A stretch of DNA of 64,000 nucleotides, taken from the NCBI RefSeq assembly GCF_030815485.1, contig NZ_JAUSWV010000002.1, positions 5,208,001 through 5,272,000 of the forward strand, given 5' to 3'. Positions 1 through 8,452 of the stretch are shown here, piece after piece. A model generated the notes under the pieces. That model had not been told where the DNA came from and did not search any database. It saw only the letters and a list, made by a program, of their open reading frames with translations. Position 1 is the first letter of the stretch; each line of letters opens with the position of its first letter. This stretch comes from Streptomyces rishiriensis. GTDB taxonomy: Bacteria > Actinomycetota > Actinomycetes > Streptomycetales > Streptomycetaceae. Both the position numbers and the translations under genes were made by a program.

Positions 1-1140
1 GCCCGACTCGCCGTCGTAGAAGACCGACTCCTCGCGGACGTACGCGCCCGGCTTCGGGGCGTGGATCATCATGCCGTTGCCGATGTAGACGCCGACATGG
101 CTGACGTCGTCGTAGAAGAAGACCAGGTCGCCGGGCCGGGCGTCGGCGAGGGCGACCGTGGTGCCCGCGCTCACCTGGTCGTAGGTGGTGCGCGGGAGGG
201 TGACGCCGGCGGCCTTCCAGGCGGCCTGGGTGAGGCCGGAGCAGTCGTAGGAGTCGGGGCCCGTCGCGCCCCAGACGTACGGCTTGCCGATCTGTGCGCG
301 GGCGAAGGCGAGCGCCTTGTCGGCCTTGGTGGCGTACGAGGGGGCCTCGGCGGAGGAGGGGGCGGTCGAGGACGACCCGGTGCCCGACGCCGTGCCGCCG
401 CTGTCCTGCTGGGCCGCGACCGCCTGCTCCGCCGCCTGCTGCCGGGCGAGCTCCGCCGCCTTGCGCGCGGCCTCCTCCTGCCGCTGCCTCTCGATCGCCG
501 CGAGGCGCGCCTTCTCCTGGGCCGTCAGCTGGGACAGCAGCTCGCGCGCGTCACCGAGCTTCTTCTGGACGGTGGCCTTGGCGGTCCGCAGGTCCTTCTG
601 CGAGTCGGTGAGCGTCGCCAGGCTCTCGCTGGCCTCCTGGCGCTGCCTCATCGTCGCGGACTGCCCGGTGACGTAGTCGTCGACCGCGCCCTTCCGGCGG
701 TCGGTCAGCCGGCTCATCAGGTGGTGCTGGTCGAAGTAGTCCTGCGGGGTGTCCGCGAGCAGGAACGACGCCGTGTCGGGCGCGGAGGCGCCGGTGCGGT
801 ACTGGGCCGCGGCGTACGAACCCAGCTCCTCCCGCGCCTCGTTGAGCTTCTGGGTGCGCTGCGCGACGTCGTTCAGGAGGCCGTCCGCGCGCTTGCGCTG
901 CCTGGTCGTCTTCTCCTTGACGGCGTTGTACTTCTCGGTCGCCGACTCCGCCTGGCGGTAGAGGTCGTCGACCTTCTTCTCGACCTCCTCCAGACTCGGC
1001 TTGCCGTCGTCCGACGGAGCGGCGTTCGCCGTCTGGGAGAGCAGGGCCACGGACGTGAGGGCGGCGGTGGCGAGAGAGGGGGTGCGTATGCCCGCCACGC
1101 GCGTGCCCGCGGAGCGCGGCTTGCGGTGCTGCGACGCCAA
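1..1140 (-). CDS. NlpC/P60 family peptidoglycan hydrolase (3' end outside window)
   Basis: Secreted cell-wall peptidase predicted to cleave the D-Glu-to-diamino-acid bond of stem peptides. The start is a TTG at 1140 behind a GGAAGGAG ribosome site; the 380 codons present have no stop, so the C-terminus lies beyond the left edge, probably by only a few residues. Residues 1-41 are a signal peptide ending ANAA. Residues about 48-235 are charged, coiled-coil-like (KVDDLYRQAES, RQRQEEAARKAAE), followed by a Ser/Thr/Gly linker and an NlpC/P60 domain from about 268. The catalytic triad is visible as Cys300 (YDCSG), His348 (VSHVG) and His360 (MIHAP). The architecture resembles mycobacterial RipA. The leader carries a c-di-AMP riboswitch, so expression should respond to that second messenger. 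Confidence 0.93.
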   Translation of the reverse strand, partial: MASQHRKPRSAGTRVAGIRTPSLATAALTSVALLSQTANAAPSDDGKPSLEEVEKKVDDLYRQAESATEKYNAVKEKTTRQRKRADGLLNDVAQRTQKLNEAREELGSYAAAQYRTGASAPDTASFLLADTPQDYFDQHHLMSRLTDRRKGAVDDYVTGQSATMRQRQEASESLATLTDSQKDLRTAKATVQKKLGDARELLSQLTAQEKARLAAIERQRQEEAARKAAELARQQAAEQAVAAQQDSGGTASGTGSSSTAPSSAEAPSYATKADKALAFARAQIGKPYVWGATGPDSYDCSGLTQAAWKAAGVTLPRTTYDQVSAGTTVALADARPGDLVFFYDDVSHVGVYIGNGMMIHAPKPGAYVREESVFYDGESG

Positions 1141-1152
1141 GGGAGGCGACTC

Positions 1153-1330
1153 CTTCCAGTGCTCCGCCTGCCGGGGTCAGCGGTGGGTCCCTCCCAGACC
1201 GGCCAGGCGCTGGGGGGAGGGTGCGGGCAGGTGGCTCGGAAGGGTTGCCCTACGACCCGTCCCCAAGGGGGCGTCGGGCCGATTCACCCAGGCCCCGGTG
1301 GGTCCCCGGTTCCGTCGGCGTGAGCGGACG
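1153..1330 (-). promoter_or_regulatory. Cyclic-di-AMP (ydaO/yuaA-type) riboswitch
   Basis: Read on the minus strand, the leader contains the conserved blocks of the ydaO motif in the right order: GGAACCGGGGACCCACC, then GGGTGAATCGG, then GTAGGGCAACCCTTCCGAG, then CGCTGACCCCGGCAGGCGG. The last block sits just before the GGAAGGAG ribosome site of the NlpC/P60 gene. In actinobacteria this class commonly precedes cell-wall hydrolase genes and switches expression off when c-di-AMP binds. I recognised it by eye; a covariance search was not run. Confidence 0.88.
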
Positions 1331-1398
1331 CGTCGGACTCGGCGGAGGCCGTGCGGTCCGGCGGGGTTCGCCGGTGGGGGTCGTACGGCCTGCTCGGC

Positions 1399-1428
1399 AC
1401 GGTAACCAACTCGTGTGGTCCGTGTGAA
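1399..1428 (-). promoter_or_regulatory. Candidate promoter of the riboswitch-NlpC/P60 transcript
   Basis: TTCACA and TACCGT separated by 18 nt on the minus strand, about 70 nt upstream of the first riboswitch block. This is a reasonable match to a -35/-10 pair, but it is a motif match only. Confidence 0.35.
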
Positions 1429-1562
1429 GGTTGATGGGCGATATGCCCGATACATTTTCGTGACCTTCGGTCGGGAACCCACGTCGCGACCGCGCGGGTC
1501 GCCGATCGTGACAGGAGTGTGCCGCAGGGTGAGGTGAGGGATGTTTCCGGGACGGCGGCAGG

Positions 1563-1585
1563 TTGTCAGTGGCGCCCCCTAGACT
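1563..1585 (+). promoter_or_regulatory. RecA-NDp / PafBC-type DNA-damage promoter of uvrD
   Basis: TTGTCAGTG, eight bases, then TAGACT. This is an exact match to the actinobacterial RecA-independent damage promoter consensus TTGTCRGTG-N8-TAnnnT, bound by PafBC. The TAGACT ends nine bases before the uvrD ATG and there is no ribosome site, so the transcript probably starts at or within a few bases of the start codon. Confidence 0.82.
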
Positions 1586-1594
1586 CGTAGAGCG

Positions 1595-4102
1595 ATGAGC
1601 AGCCTCTTTGACGACAGCTTCCTGGCGAACCTCCAGGGCCCCCGTGCCCACGACGAGGAACCCCCGCCACCGCCCGAGGACGATCACGGACCGGAGTCGC
1701 TTCCGGACGATCTGTTCGGCGGGAAGTTCGACGTGCCTCCGGACCGGGACAGCCACTACCGCGGCGGCGCCCCGCGCCCCGTCCTGGACGCGGCCGCGCT
1801 CCTGGAAGGGCTGAACGACAACCAGCGCGCGGCCGTCTCCCACGCGGGCTCCCCGCTGCTCATCGTGGCCGGGGCCGGTTCCGGCAAGACGCGCGTGCTC
1901 ACCCACCGCATCGCTCACCTCCTCGCCGAGCGCCATGTGCACCCGGGGCAGATCCTCGCGATCACCTTCACCAACAAGGCCGCGGGCGAGATGAAGGAGC
2001 GCGTCGAAGCGCTCGTCGGCCCGCGCGCGCACGCGATGTGGGTGATGACGTTCCACAGCGCGTGTGTGCGCATCCTGCGCCGCGAGAGCAAGAAGCTCGG
2101 TTTCACGTCGTCGTTCTCGATCTACGACGCGGCCGACTCCAAGCGCCTCATGGCCCTGGTCTGCCGGGACCTGGACCTGGACCCCAAGCGCTACCCGCCC
2201 AAGTCCTTCAGCGCCAAGATCAGCAACCTGAAGAACGAGCTGATCGACGAGGAGGACTTCGCCGCCCAGGCGGCCGACGGTTTCGAGAAGACCCTCGCCC
2301 AGGCCTACGCGATGTACCAGTCGCGGCTGCGCGAGGCGAACGCCCTCGACTTCGACGACCTGATCATGACGACGGTCAATCTGCTGCGCGCCTTCCCGGA
2401 CGTCGCCGAGCACTACCGCCGCCGGTTCCGCCATGTCCTGGTCGACGAGTACCAGGACACCAACCACGCCCAGTACGCCCTCGTGCGCGAGCTGGTCGGC
2501 ACCTCCGAGCACCCCGTCGACGTGCCCCCGGGCGAGTACGACGTGCCGCCGGCCGAACTCTGCGTCGTCGGCGACGCCGACCAGTCGATCTACGCCTTCC
2601 GCGGTGCGACGATCCGCAACATCCTCCAGTTCGAGGAGGACTACCCGGACGCTACGACGATCCTGCTCGAGCAGAACTACCGCTCCACGCAGACGATCCT
2701 GTCCGCCGCCAACGCCGTCATCGAGCGCAACGAGTCACGTCGCCCCAAGAACCTGTGGACCAACGCGGGCGCGGGCGCGCGCATCACCGGCTACGTCGCC
2801 GACACCGAGCACGACGAGGCGCAGTTCGTCGCCGACGAGATAGACCGGCTGACGGACGCGGGCGACGCGAAGGCGGGCGATGTCGCCGTCTTCTACCGCA
2901 CCAACGCCCAGTCCCGTGTCTTCGAAGAGATCTTCATCCGCGTCGGCCTGCCCTACAAGGTCGTCGGCGGAGTCCGCTTCTACGAGCGCAAGGAGGTCCG
3001 GGACGTCCTGGCCTACCTCCGTGTGCTGGCCAACCCGGAGGACTCGGTGCCGCTGCGCCGGATCCTCAACGTGCCCAAGCGGGGCATCGGCGACCGCGCC
3101 GAGGCGATGATCGACGCCCTCTCCCAGCGGGAGAAGATCAGCTTCCCGCAGGCCCTGAAGCGCGTCGACGAGGCGTACGGCATGGCCTCGCGGTCGACGA
3201 ACGCCGTGAAGCGGTTCAACGCGCTGATGGAGGAGCTCCGCACGATCGTCGAGTCGGGCGCCGGTCCGGCGACGGTCCTGGAGGCGGTGCTCGAACGCAC
3301 CGGCTACCTCGCCGAGTTGCAGGCCTCCACCGACCCGCAGGACGAGACGCGGATCGAGAACCTCCAGGAACTCGCCGCCGTGGCCCTGGAGTTCGAGCAG
3401 GAGGCCGGCGAGGCCGAGGGAGAGACGGAGGGCGAGGCCGTGGCGCCGGTCGGGCTCTCCGCGTTCCTGGAGCGGGTCGCCCTGGTCGCCGACTCCGACC
3501 AGATCCCCGACGAGGAGGACGGCTCGGGCGTCATCACCCTGATGACCCTGCACACCGCCAAGGGACTCGAGTTCCCGGTCGTCTTCCTCACGGGCATGGA
3601 GGACGGCGTCTTCCCGCACATGCGCGCCCTCGGCCAGGCCAAGGAGCTCGAGGAGGAGCGCCGCCTGGCCTATGTCGGCATCACCCGCGCGCGGGAGCGG
3701 CTCTACCTGACGCGGTCCGCGCTGCGCAGCGCCTGGGGGCAGCCGTCGTACAACCCGCCCTCCCGGTTCCTGGAGGAGATCCCGCCGACGCATGTGGACT
3801 GGAAGCGGACGGGGGCGACCGCGCCCGTGTCCTCCGGCCCCGTCTCCGGCGTGGCGGCGTCGCTGTCCTCGTCCCGCTCGCGTTCCTCGGCCGCGGGCGC
3901 GTCCGGCTTCGCGACCCGCCGGTCCGCCGACAAGCCGGTGGTCACGCTGGCCGTGGGCGACCGCGTCACCCACGACCAGTTCGGTCTCGGCACGGTCGTC
4001 GGCGTGAAGGGCACGGGAGCGAACGCGGAGGCGACGGTCGACTTCGGCGACATCAAGCCGAAGCGCCTGCTGCTGCGGTACGCGCCGGTGGAGAAGCTGT
4101 AG
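1595..4102 (+). CDS. pcrA: ATP-dependent DNA helicase UvrD/PcrA
   Basis: Superfamily 1A 3'-5' DNA helicase acting in nucleotide excision repair and in removal of stalled protein-DNA complexes. It has 835 residues, typical of actinobacterial PcrA/UvrD. Visible motifs: Q motif and LNDNQRAAV near residue 70, Walker A GAGSGKT near 92-98, motif II DEYQD near 284, GDADQSIYAFRGA, and VTL-type motif TLHTAKGLEF followed by YVGITRARERLYLT. The last 65 residues (VGDRVTHDQFGLGTVV onwards) form the Tudor-like C-terminal domain that contacts RNA polymerase. An acidic N-terminal extension of about 60 residues precedes the helicase core. The start ATG at 1595 is supported by the abutting damage promoter. It is followed by a hairpin and appears monocistronic. 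Confidence 0.97.
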   Translation: MSSLFDDSFLANLQGPRAHDEEPPPPPEDDHGPESLPDDLFGGKFDVPPDRDSHYRGGAPRPVLDAAALLEGLNDNQRAAVSHAGSPLLIVAGAGSGKTRVLTHRIAHLLAERHVHPGQILAITFTNKAAGEMKERVEALVGPRAHAMWVMTFHSACVRILRRESKKLGFTSSFSIYDAADSKRLMALVCRDLDLDPKRYPPKSFSAKISNLKNELIDEEDFAAQAADGFEKTLAQAYAMYQSRLREANALDFDDLIMTTVNLLRAFPDVAEHYRRRFRHVLVDEYQDTNHAQYALVRELVGTSEHPVDVPPGEYDVPPAELCVVGDADQSIYAFRGATIRNILQFEEDYPDATTILLEQNYRSTQTILSAANAVIERNESRRPKNLWTNAGAGARITGYVADTEHDEAQFVADEIDRLTDAGDAKAGDVAVFYRTNAQSRVFEEIFIRVGLPYKVVGGVRFYERKEVRDVLAYLRVLANPEDSVPLRRILNVPKRGIGDRAEAMIDALSQREKISFPQALKRVDEAYGMASRSTNAVKRFNALMEELRTIVESGAGPATVLEAVLERTGYLAELQASTDPQDETRIENLQELAAVALEFEQEAGEAEGETEGEAVAPVGLSAFLERVALVADSDQIPDEEDGSGVITLMTLHTAKGLEFPVVFLTGMEDGVFPHMRALGQAKELEEERRLAYVGITRARERLYLTRSALRSAWGQPSYNPPSRFLEEIPPTHVDWKRTGATAPVSSGPVSGVAASLSSSRSRSSAAGASGFATRRSADKPVVTLAVGDRVTHDQFGLGTVVGVKGTGANAEATVDFGDIKPKRLLLRYAPVEKL

Positions 4103-4141
4103 CGACCACGGCCGTGCCTGCGGCTGTGGTCGTGGTCGCGC
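4101..4141 (+). terminator. Hairpin after uvrD
   Basis: GCGACCACG and CGTGGTCGC form a 9-bp perfect stem directly overlapping the uvrD stop codon. No T-run follows, as is usual in Streptomyces. Confidence 0.5.
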
Positions 4142-4150
4142 GCACGAGGT

Positions 4151-4290
4151 GGTCCCGCGCATGAACCAGTCCCGCGCGTGAGGCAGTTCCGTAGGGGAAG
4201 TAGTCCCGCGCGTGAGGTAGTTCCGCAGGGGAAGTAGTCCCGCGCGTGAGGCAGTTCCGTAGGGGAAGTAGTTCCGCGTATGAAGTAGTC
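4151..4290. repeat. Tandem array of a 34-bp unit
   Basis: Three consecutive 34-bp units begin at 4169, 4203 and 4237 (each starting GTCCCGCGCGTGAGG), with partial units on both sides. Units differ at only a few positions. The array sits between the convergent uvrD and M23 peptidase genes and does not encode a plausible protein. Confidence 0.8.
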
Positions 4291-4298
4291 CGCACACG

Positions 4299-4333
4299 AA
4301 GGGGCCCCGCTTCGACGGTGGGGCTCACTTCAT
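4299..4333. terminator. Bidirectional hairpin between uvrD and M23 peptidase
   Basis: Inverted repeat with arms resembling GAAGGGGCCCC and GGGGCTCACTTC around a short loop. It is placed between two convergent genes and could terminate both. Confidence 0.45.
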
Positions 4334-4385
4334 GCGCACCCGGCGAGCGGTCACGGCCACGCTGGGCTCGCCTCGGGGCGAGCGC

Positions 4386-5918
4386 CTACGTCGGGTTGAG
4401 ATCGTGGCTGCGCAGCCACGGCAGCGGGTCGATCGCGGAGCCGCCCGCGGGCCGGACCTCGAAGTGCAGGTGCGGGCCGGTGGAGTTGCCGGAGTTGCCG
4501 GAGTACGCGATCGGGTCGCCGGCCTTGACCGTCGTCCCGGAGGAGACGCGGTAGCTGGAGAGGTGGCAGTACCAGGTCTCCGTGCCGTCCTTCGCCGTCA
4601 CGATCATCATGTTGCCGTAGGCGCTGTTCCACTGCGTCCGTACGGTGCCGTCGGTCGCCGCCATCACGGTCGTGCCGTAGGAGACGGGGAAGTCGATGCC
4701 GGTGTGCTGGGACATCCAGTTGATGCCGGCCTGGCCGAAGTAGGCGCTGAGGCCGTGCTGAGCGACCGGAAGGGCGTACTTGGGGCGCAGCCGCTCCTTG
4801 CGGGCCGCCTCGGCCGCCGCCTTCTTCTTCTCGGCTTCCTGCTGTGTCTTGAGGTCGATACGTTCCTGCGTCCGGCTGGCCCGGTCGGCGAAGTCGTCGG
4901 CCTCGGCACTGAGGGTCTCGAGCTGGGCGTCCAGCTTGTTGTTGGCGGCGGACGGTTTCACCGGCTGTGCGTCCGAGGCGGAGGCCGTCGTGCCCTTGTC
5001 GTCGCCGCCGGTCAGCGTGCCGACCGAGGCCGCGGCGATGCCGGCGACCCCCATCACACAGGCCGAGGGGACGGCCACGGTCAGCAGCGCGGAGCGCTTC
5101 GCGGGCATCCGGCGCCGGGAACGGTTCGCGTTGCGGGTGGCCGCCCGCCCGCCGGACGCGGGGACCGGAACCGGGGCCGCCTCCTCCTGGTCGTCGAGGA
5201 GCGGCATCGGAACGCCGTCGGACGACTCACCCTCGGCCGGGGCGTGTTCGTCGTGTCCGACCTGTTCGAAGGTGGCGGTGGCCTGCTGGTCGAACGGGAC
5301 CTCGGCCTGCCGCTCCGGTTCGTCGGAGGTGTGCCGGCCGGCCTCGCCGCCGTCGGAGTTCCACTGCGTGGCGTCGTAGGCGCCGGTGTCGAAGGCCTGC
5401 GTGCCCCATTCCCATTGCTGGGTCTGGTCGGCGGGGCTCACGGACCGGTCGGGCTGGAGCCAGGCGCTCGCGTCCCACTGCCCGGTGGCATCGGGTGCCG
5501 TGCCCTGCTGTGGGACGGCGTTCAGCTGCTGGTGCTGGCCGGTGGACCAGGCGGTGGAGTCGTACGCGCCCGTGTCGTACGAGGCGTGGTGCTGGGCCGC
5601 GTACCCGTCGTAGTTCAGGGTCTGGTGACCGCCCGTGTCCGGGGCCTGGTGGCCGCCGGTGCTCCACTGGGTGCTGTCGTACGCGCCGGTGGCGGGATTC
5701 GTGCCGTCGCCCGGGAGTTCACCGAAGAGCGGGTCGGCCGGTGTGAAGTGGCCGGTGGCGTGGGCGCCGGTGTCGAAGGCGCCGCTCTCGTAACCGGGGT
5801 ACGTGGTGAAGCCGTCGTGCTGGGCTTCCTGGGTGCCGTACGACGCGTAGTGCGCCGAAACGGCGTCGGAAGCCGGGGTCGGGGTGGTCATGATCCCCGA
5901 CGGGTGACGGTCGTTCAC
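4386..5918 (-). CDS. M23 family metallopeptidase with repeat-rich N-terminus
   Basis: Membrane-anchored peptidase of the LytM/lysostaphin class, predicted to cut peptidoglycan cross-links or activate amidases. I chose the GTG at 5918 (VNDRHPSG) because AAAGAGAAG lies just upstream; ATG 5891 is an alternative. The product is 510 residues. The first 250 residues contain degenerate repeats of the form TGAYDSTxWSTG (four recognisable) rich in Gln, Thr, Gly and Trp. One transmembrane segment lies at about 270-298, followed by a coiled coil near 320-375 and the C-terminal peptidase domain. The zinc ligands His405 and Asp409 (HTGID) and His483-x-His485 (HLHFE) are all present, so it should be active. 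It is convergent with uvrD and has its own promoter. Confidence 0.93.
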   Translation of the reverse strand: MNDRHPSGIMTTPTPASDAVSAHYASYGTQEAQHDGFTTYPGYESGAFDTGAHATGHFTPADPLFGELPGDGTNPATGAYDSTQWSTGGHQAPDTGGHQTLNYDGYAAQHHASYDTGAYDSTAWSTGQHQQLNAVPQQGTAPDATGQWDASAWLQPDRSVSPADQTQQWEWGTQAFDTGAYDATQWNSDGGEAGRHTSDEPERQAEVPFDQQATATFEQVGHDEHAPAEGESSDGVPMPLLDDQEEAAPVPVPASGGRAATRNANRSRRRMPAKRSALLTVAVPSACVMGVAGIAAASVGTLTGGDDKGTTASASDAQPVKPSAANNKLDAQLETLSAEADDFADRASRTQERIDLKTQQEAEKKKAAAEAARKERLRPKYALPVAQHGLSAYFGQAGINWMSQHTGIDFPVSYGTTVMAATDGTVRTQWNSAYGNMMIVTAKDGTETWYCHLSSYRVSSGTTVKAGDPIAYSGNSGNSTGPHLHFEVRPAGGSAIDPLPWLRSHDLNPT

Positions 5919-5964
5919 CAACTTCTCTTTCGCCGACAACAGGGGCTGCCAGAGCAGTGCGGCG

Positions 5965-5994
5965 ACTGTACCCGGCAGTACGCGGGCACGACAA
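5965..5994 (-). promoter_or_regulatory. Candidate promoter of the M23 peptidase gene
   Basis: TTGTCG and TACAGT separated by 18 nt on the minus strand, about 45 nt before the GTG start. A short dyad GCAGG-N7-CCTGC (6001-6017) lies immediately upstream of the -35 element. Confidence 0.4.
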
Positions 5995-6160
5995 TCTTCC
6001 GCAGGTTTCATGCCTGCGGGAAAGGGGCATTCGGCCGTGTTTCGGGGGACGGCGGGCGCGGGTTTGGCCCTATGTTCGAATGACGTTCGATGCTGATCGG
6101 AGGTCGGACGCCGTCACGGGCGCCGTGGAAGTGTCCTCAGGGGCGCTCTCGGGGGCGGCG

Positions 6161-7156
6161 TCAGGCCACGGTCAGGCCATCGGTCTGAGTGCCGGTGCGG
6201 GTGCCGGCTCGGCTGCCGGTGCGCGCGCCGGCGGACGCTCCCGTACGTGCCGTGTCGAGGGCCTGCCGTATGCCGGTGGCGACAGCCGGGTGGACCGGCA
6301 GGGCGAGGTGGCCGATCCCGGTCACTCGAACGTTCTGTACCAACAGGTCGGGGTGGTCGACGCAGGCCGACTCCAGCGGGTCCATGAGGTGGTCGAGGTC
6401 GCTCCAGAAGCTGACGAACTGCGTGCGACAGCCCTGCGCCGGCCGGGAGAGTTCCTCGATCAGCTCGGAGCCCGGGCGCATCTGGCGCACGATCGGGTGC
6501 GCGTTCGCCAGCGGCGCCACCCGGGTGCCGGAGTGCGGCGTGCCCAGCGTGACCAGCGTCCGGACCCTGCCGTCACCGCCCAGCCGCTGCACGTAGTACC
6601 GGGCGATGAGGCCGCCCAGGCTGTGCCCGACCACGTCGACCTGCGAACTGCCGGTGCGCTCGCAGATCTCCTCTATGTGCCGGCCGAGCAGCTCGGCGGC
6701 GGTCCGGATGTCACAGGTCAGGGGGGAGTAGTTGAGCGACTCCACGCGCTGCCTGCCGTGCTGGGCCAGGCTGCGGCGCAGCAGGACGAACACGGAACGG
6801 TTGTCGATGAACCCGTGCAGCAGGACGACCGGGAGCGGACCCTTGGTCGGCAGCTGTGCGGGGTCGTCGGCACCGGCCACCCTGGGCAGCGCGGGCCGGG
6901 CGGCGGCTCGGCGCTCCTGCGCCATGCCGGAGGGGTAGAGGAGCAGGTGGCCCGCGAGGATCGCCAGGTCCAGAGCCGTCGCCTTGAGAAGGGTCAGGGA
7001 GAGTCCGGCCAGTCTGCTCGGGAGGCCGGGCAGGCCGGGGAGTCCTGGGAGGTTCGGCAGGCTTGAGAGGTTCAGGATGCCCGGAAGGGTCCGCAGGTCC
7101 GGCAACAGACGCTGACACAGCGGAAGAAAGGGCTGTAGTGCCCGGGTGACCTTCAT
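6161..7156 (-). CDS. Triacylglycerol lipase-type alpha/beta hydrolase
   Basis: Esterase or lipase of the PGAP1/EstA-like alpha/beta-hydrolase group. The ATG at 7156 has a strong AGGAGG site; the protein is 331 residues. The N-terminal 75 residues carry a Leu/Pro/Gly-rich stretch (LPNLPGLPGLPGLPS) followed by a hydrophobic segment (LTLLKATALDLAILAGHLLLYP) that may anchor it to the membrane. The oxyanion region PVVLLHGFIDNRSVF, the nucleophile elbow GHSLGG with Ser179, and a late GIGHLALP with the likely catalytic His fit a complete triad. The substrate is not evident from the sequence. It stands alone and divergent from icmB. Confidence 0.85.
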   Translation of the reverse strand: MKVTRALQPFLPLCQRLLPDLRTLPGILNLSSLPNLPGLPGLPGLPSRLAGLSLTLLKATALDLAILAGHLLLYPSGMAQERRAAARPALPRVAGADDPAQLPTKGPLPVVLLHGFIDNRSVFVLLRRSLAQHGRQRVESLNYSPLTCDIRTAAELLGRHIEEICERTGSSQVDVVGHSLGGLIARYYVQRLGGDGRVRTLVTLGTPHSGTRVAPLANAHPIVRQMRPGSELIEELSRPAQGCRTQFVSFWSDLDHLMDPLESACVDHPDLLVQNVRVTGIGHLALPVHPAVATGIRQALDTARTGASAGARTGSRAGTRTGTQTDGLTVA

Positions 7157-7656
7157 GGCCGACCTCCTGTCGGCACGCTGAGGACTTCTCTGTCCCCCGT
7201 GTGCCCTCGTGGAAGTCGCGGTGGAGGAGGTCGATCGGGCACGGCAGGGAGTGGGGCGGGCAGGGCCTGGAGCGCGGGGCGTGTACGGCTTGTGTGACAC
7301 CCGTTACACCACTGACGTCACAAGGAACCCTGCCGGTCTGGCGACGAGGCTCCCCGCTGTCGTGCCTTACCTGTCCTACGTGACCATCGTGCCTTCCGTT
7401 GCGCCGTGCCGCCACGCCAGCGGCCGGCGGCGTGGGTACGGCGACCTCTTTGCGACTCCCGGTGCGACCGTTCTCCCGTGGCGCGGGAGAACGGTGCGCG
7501 GTGAAAATGTCCCTTCGTGTGATTTCCCCCTCGGTCCACACCGTGAAACTGCCGCTTGCGGGATGCTGGCGATAACGTTCGTTCACTTCCCCGGGCGGTG
7601 TGGCACGGGGTGTCCGTGCCGTTGAGGATGGACGTAGTCGCTTCATGGAGGCAGTG
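7157..7656. other. 500-bp divergent intergenic region, lipase / icmB
   Basis: No gene recognised. It holds an imperfect dyad CTTGTGTGAC...GTCACAAG at 7289-7324 with an inner TGTGACACCCGTTACACC, which could be an operator for either gene. A few short open frames have no ribosome sites or recognisable content. Confidence 0.4.
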
Positions 7657-8073
<417 letters not shown>

Positions 8074-8170
8074 CCGGTTGTCGTGCGGGCGGATGTCACG
8101 GGTGGTTCTCACGGGTGGTTGTGCGGGTGAGTCTGCGCGTGGATGTGCAGGTGGCTCGGGTGGGCGTTGC

Positions 8171-8189
8171 CTGGGGGCGCTGCCCCCAG
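8171..8189 (+). terminator. Hairpin after icmB, part of a dispersed Streptomyces repeat
   Basis: CTGGGGGC-GCT-GCCCCCAG stem-loop, followed by a TCGTCCTCAATCGCCGGACGGGCT segment (8214-8237). From memory this combination recurs between genes across Streptomyces genomes. A diverged copy lies at about 24235-24325. Confidence 0.6.
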
Positions 8190-8242
8190 ACCCCCGTTCG
8201 GCCCTGAACGGGCCTCGTCCTCAATCGCCGGACGGGCTCAAC

Positions 8243-8452
8243 AGGTGAACCGGCGTCCCCCGGTCGGGGGCTGAGCGCGTTGGTCGGCGTCCCCGGTCGG
8301 GCGGGCTGGATGGGCGGGCCGGCGTTCCTCTGCCGGGTCGGCTGGACAGGTGGAGCGGCGTCCTCCGTCGGGCCGGCGGGAGAGGTGGACCGGCGTCCTC
8401 CGTCGGGCCGGCGGGACAGGTGAACCGGTGTTCCTCAGTCGGGTGGGCTGGA
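8243..8452. repeat. Degenerate 35-bp tandem repeat
   Basis: Five to six units built on GTGGACCGGCGTCCTCCGTC followed by GGGCCGGCGGGACAG. The two central units (about 8349-8418) are nearly identical and the outer ones diverge. The last unit runs into the 3' end of the DUF5691 gene. Together with the preceding hairpin this fills the icmB-DUF5691 gap; no gene is seen. Confidence 0.7.

Noticed and set aside
61..1323. 420-codon plus-strand frame
   Set aside because: Antisense to the NlpC/P60 gene; Arg/Gly-rich shadow with no domain, and it crosses the riboswitch.
2038..4164. 708-codon plus-strand frame inside uvrD
   Set aside because: Out-of-frame shadow of the helicase, Arg/Pro-rich, no ribosome site.
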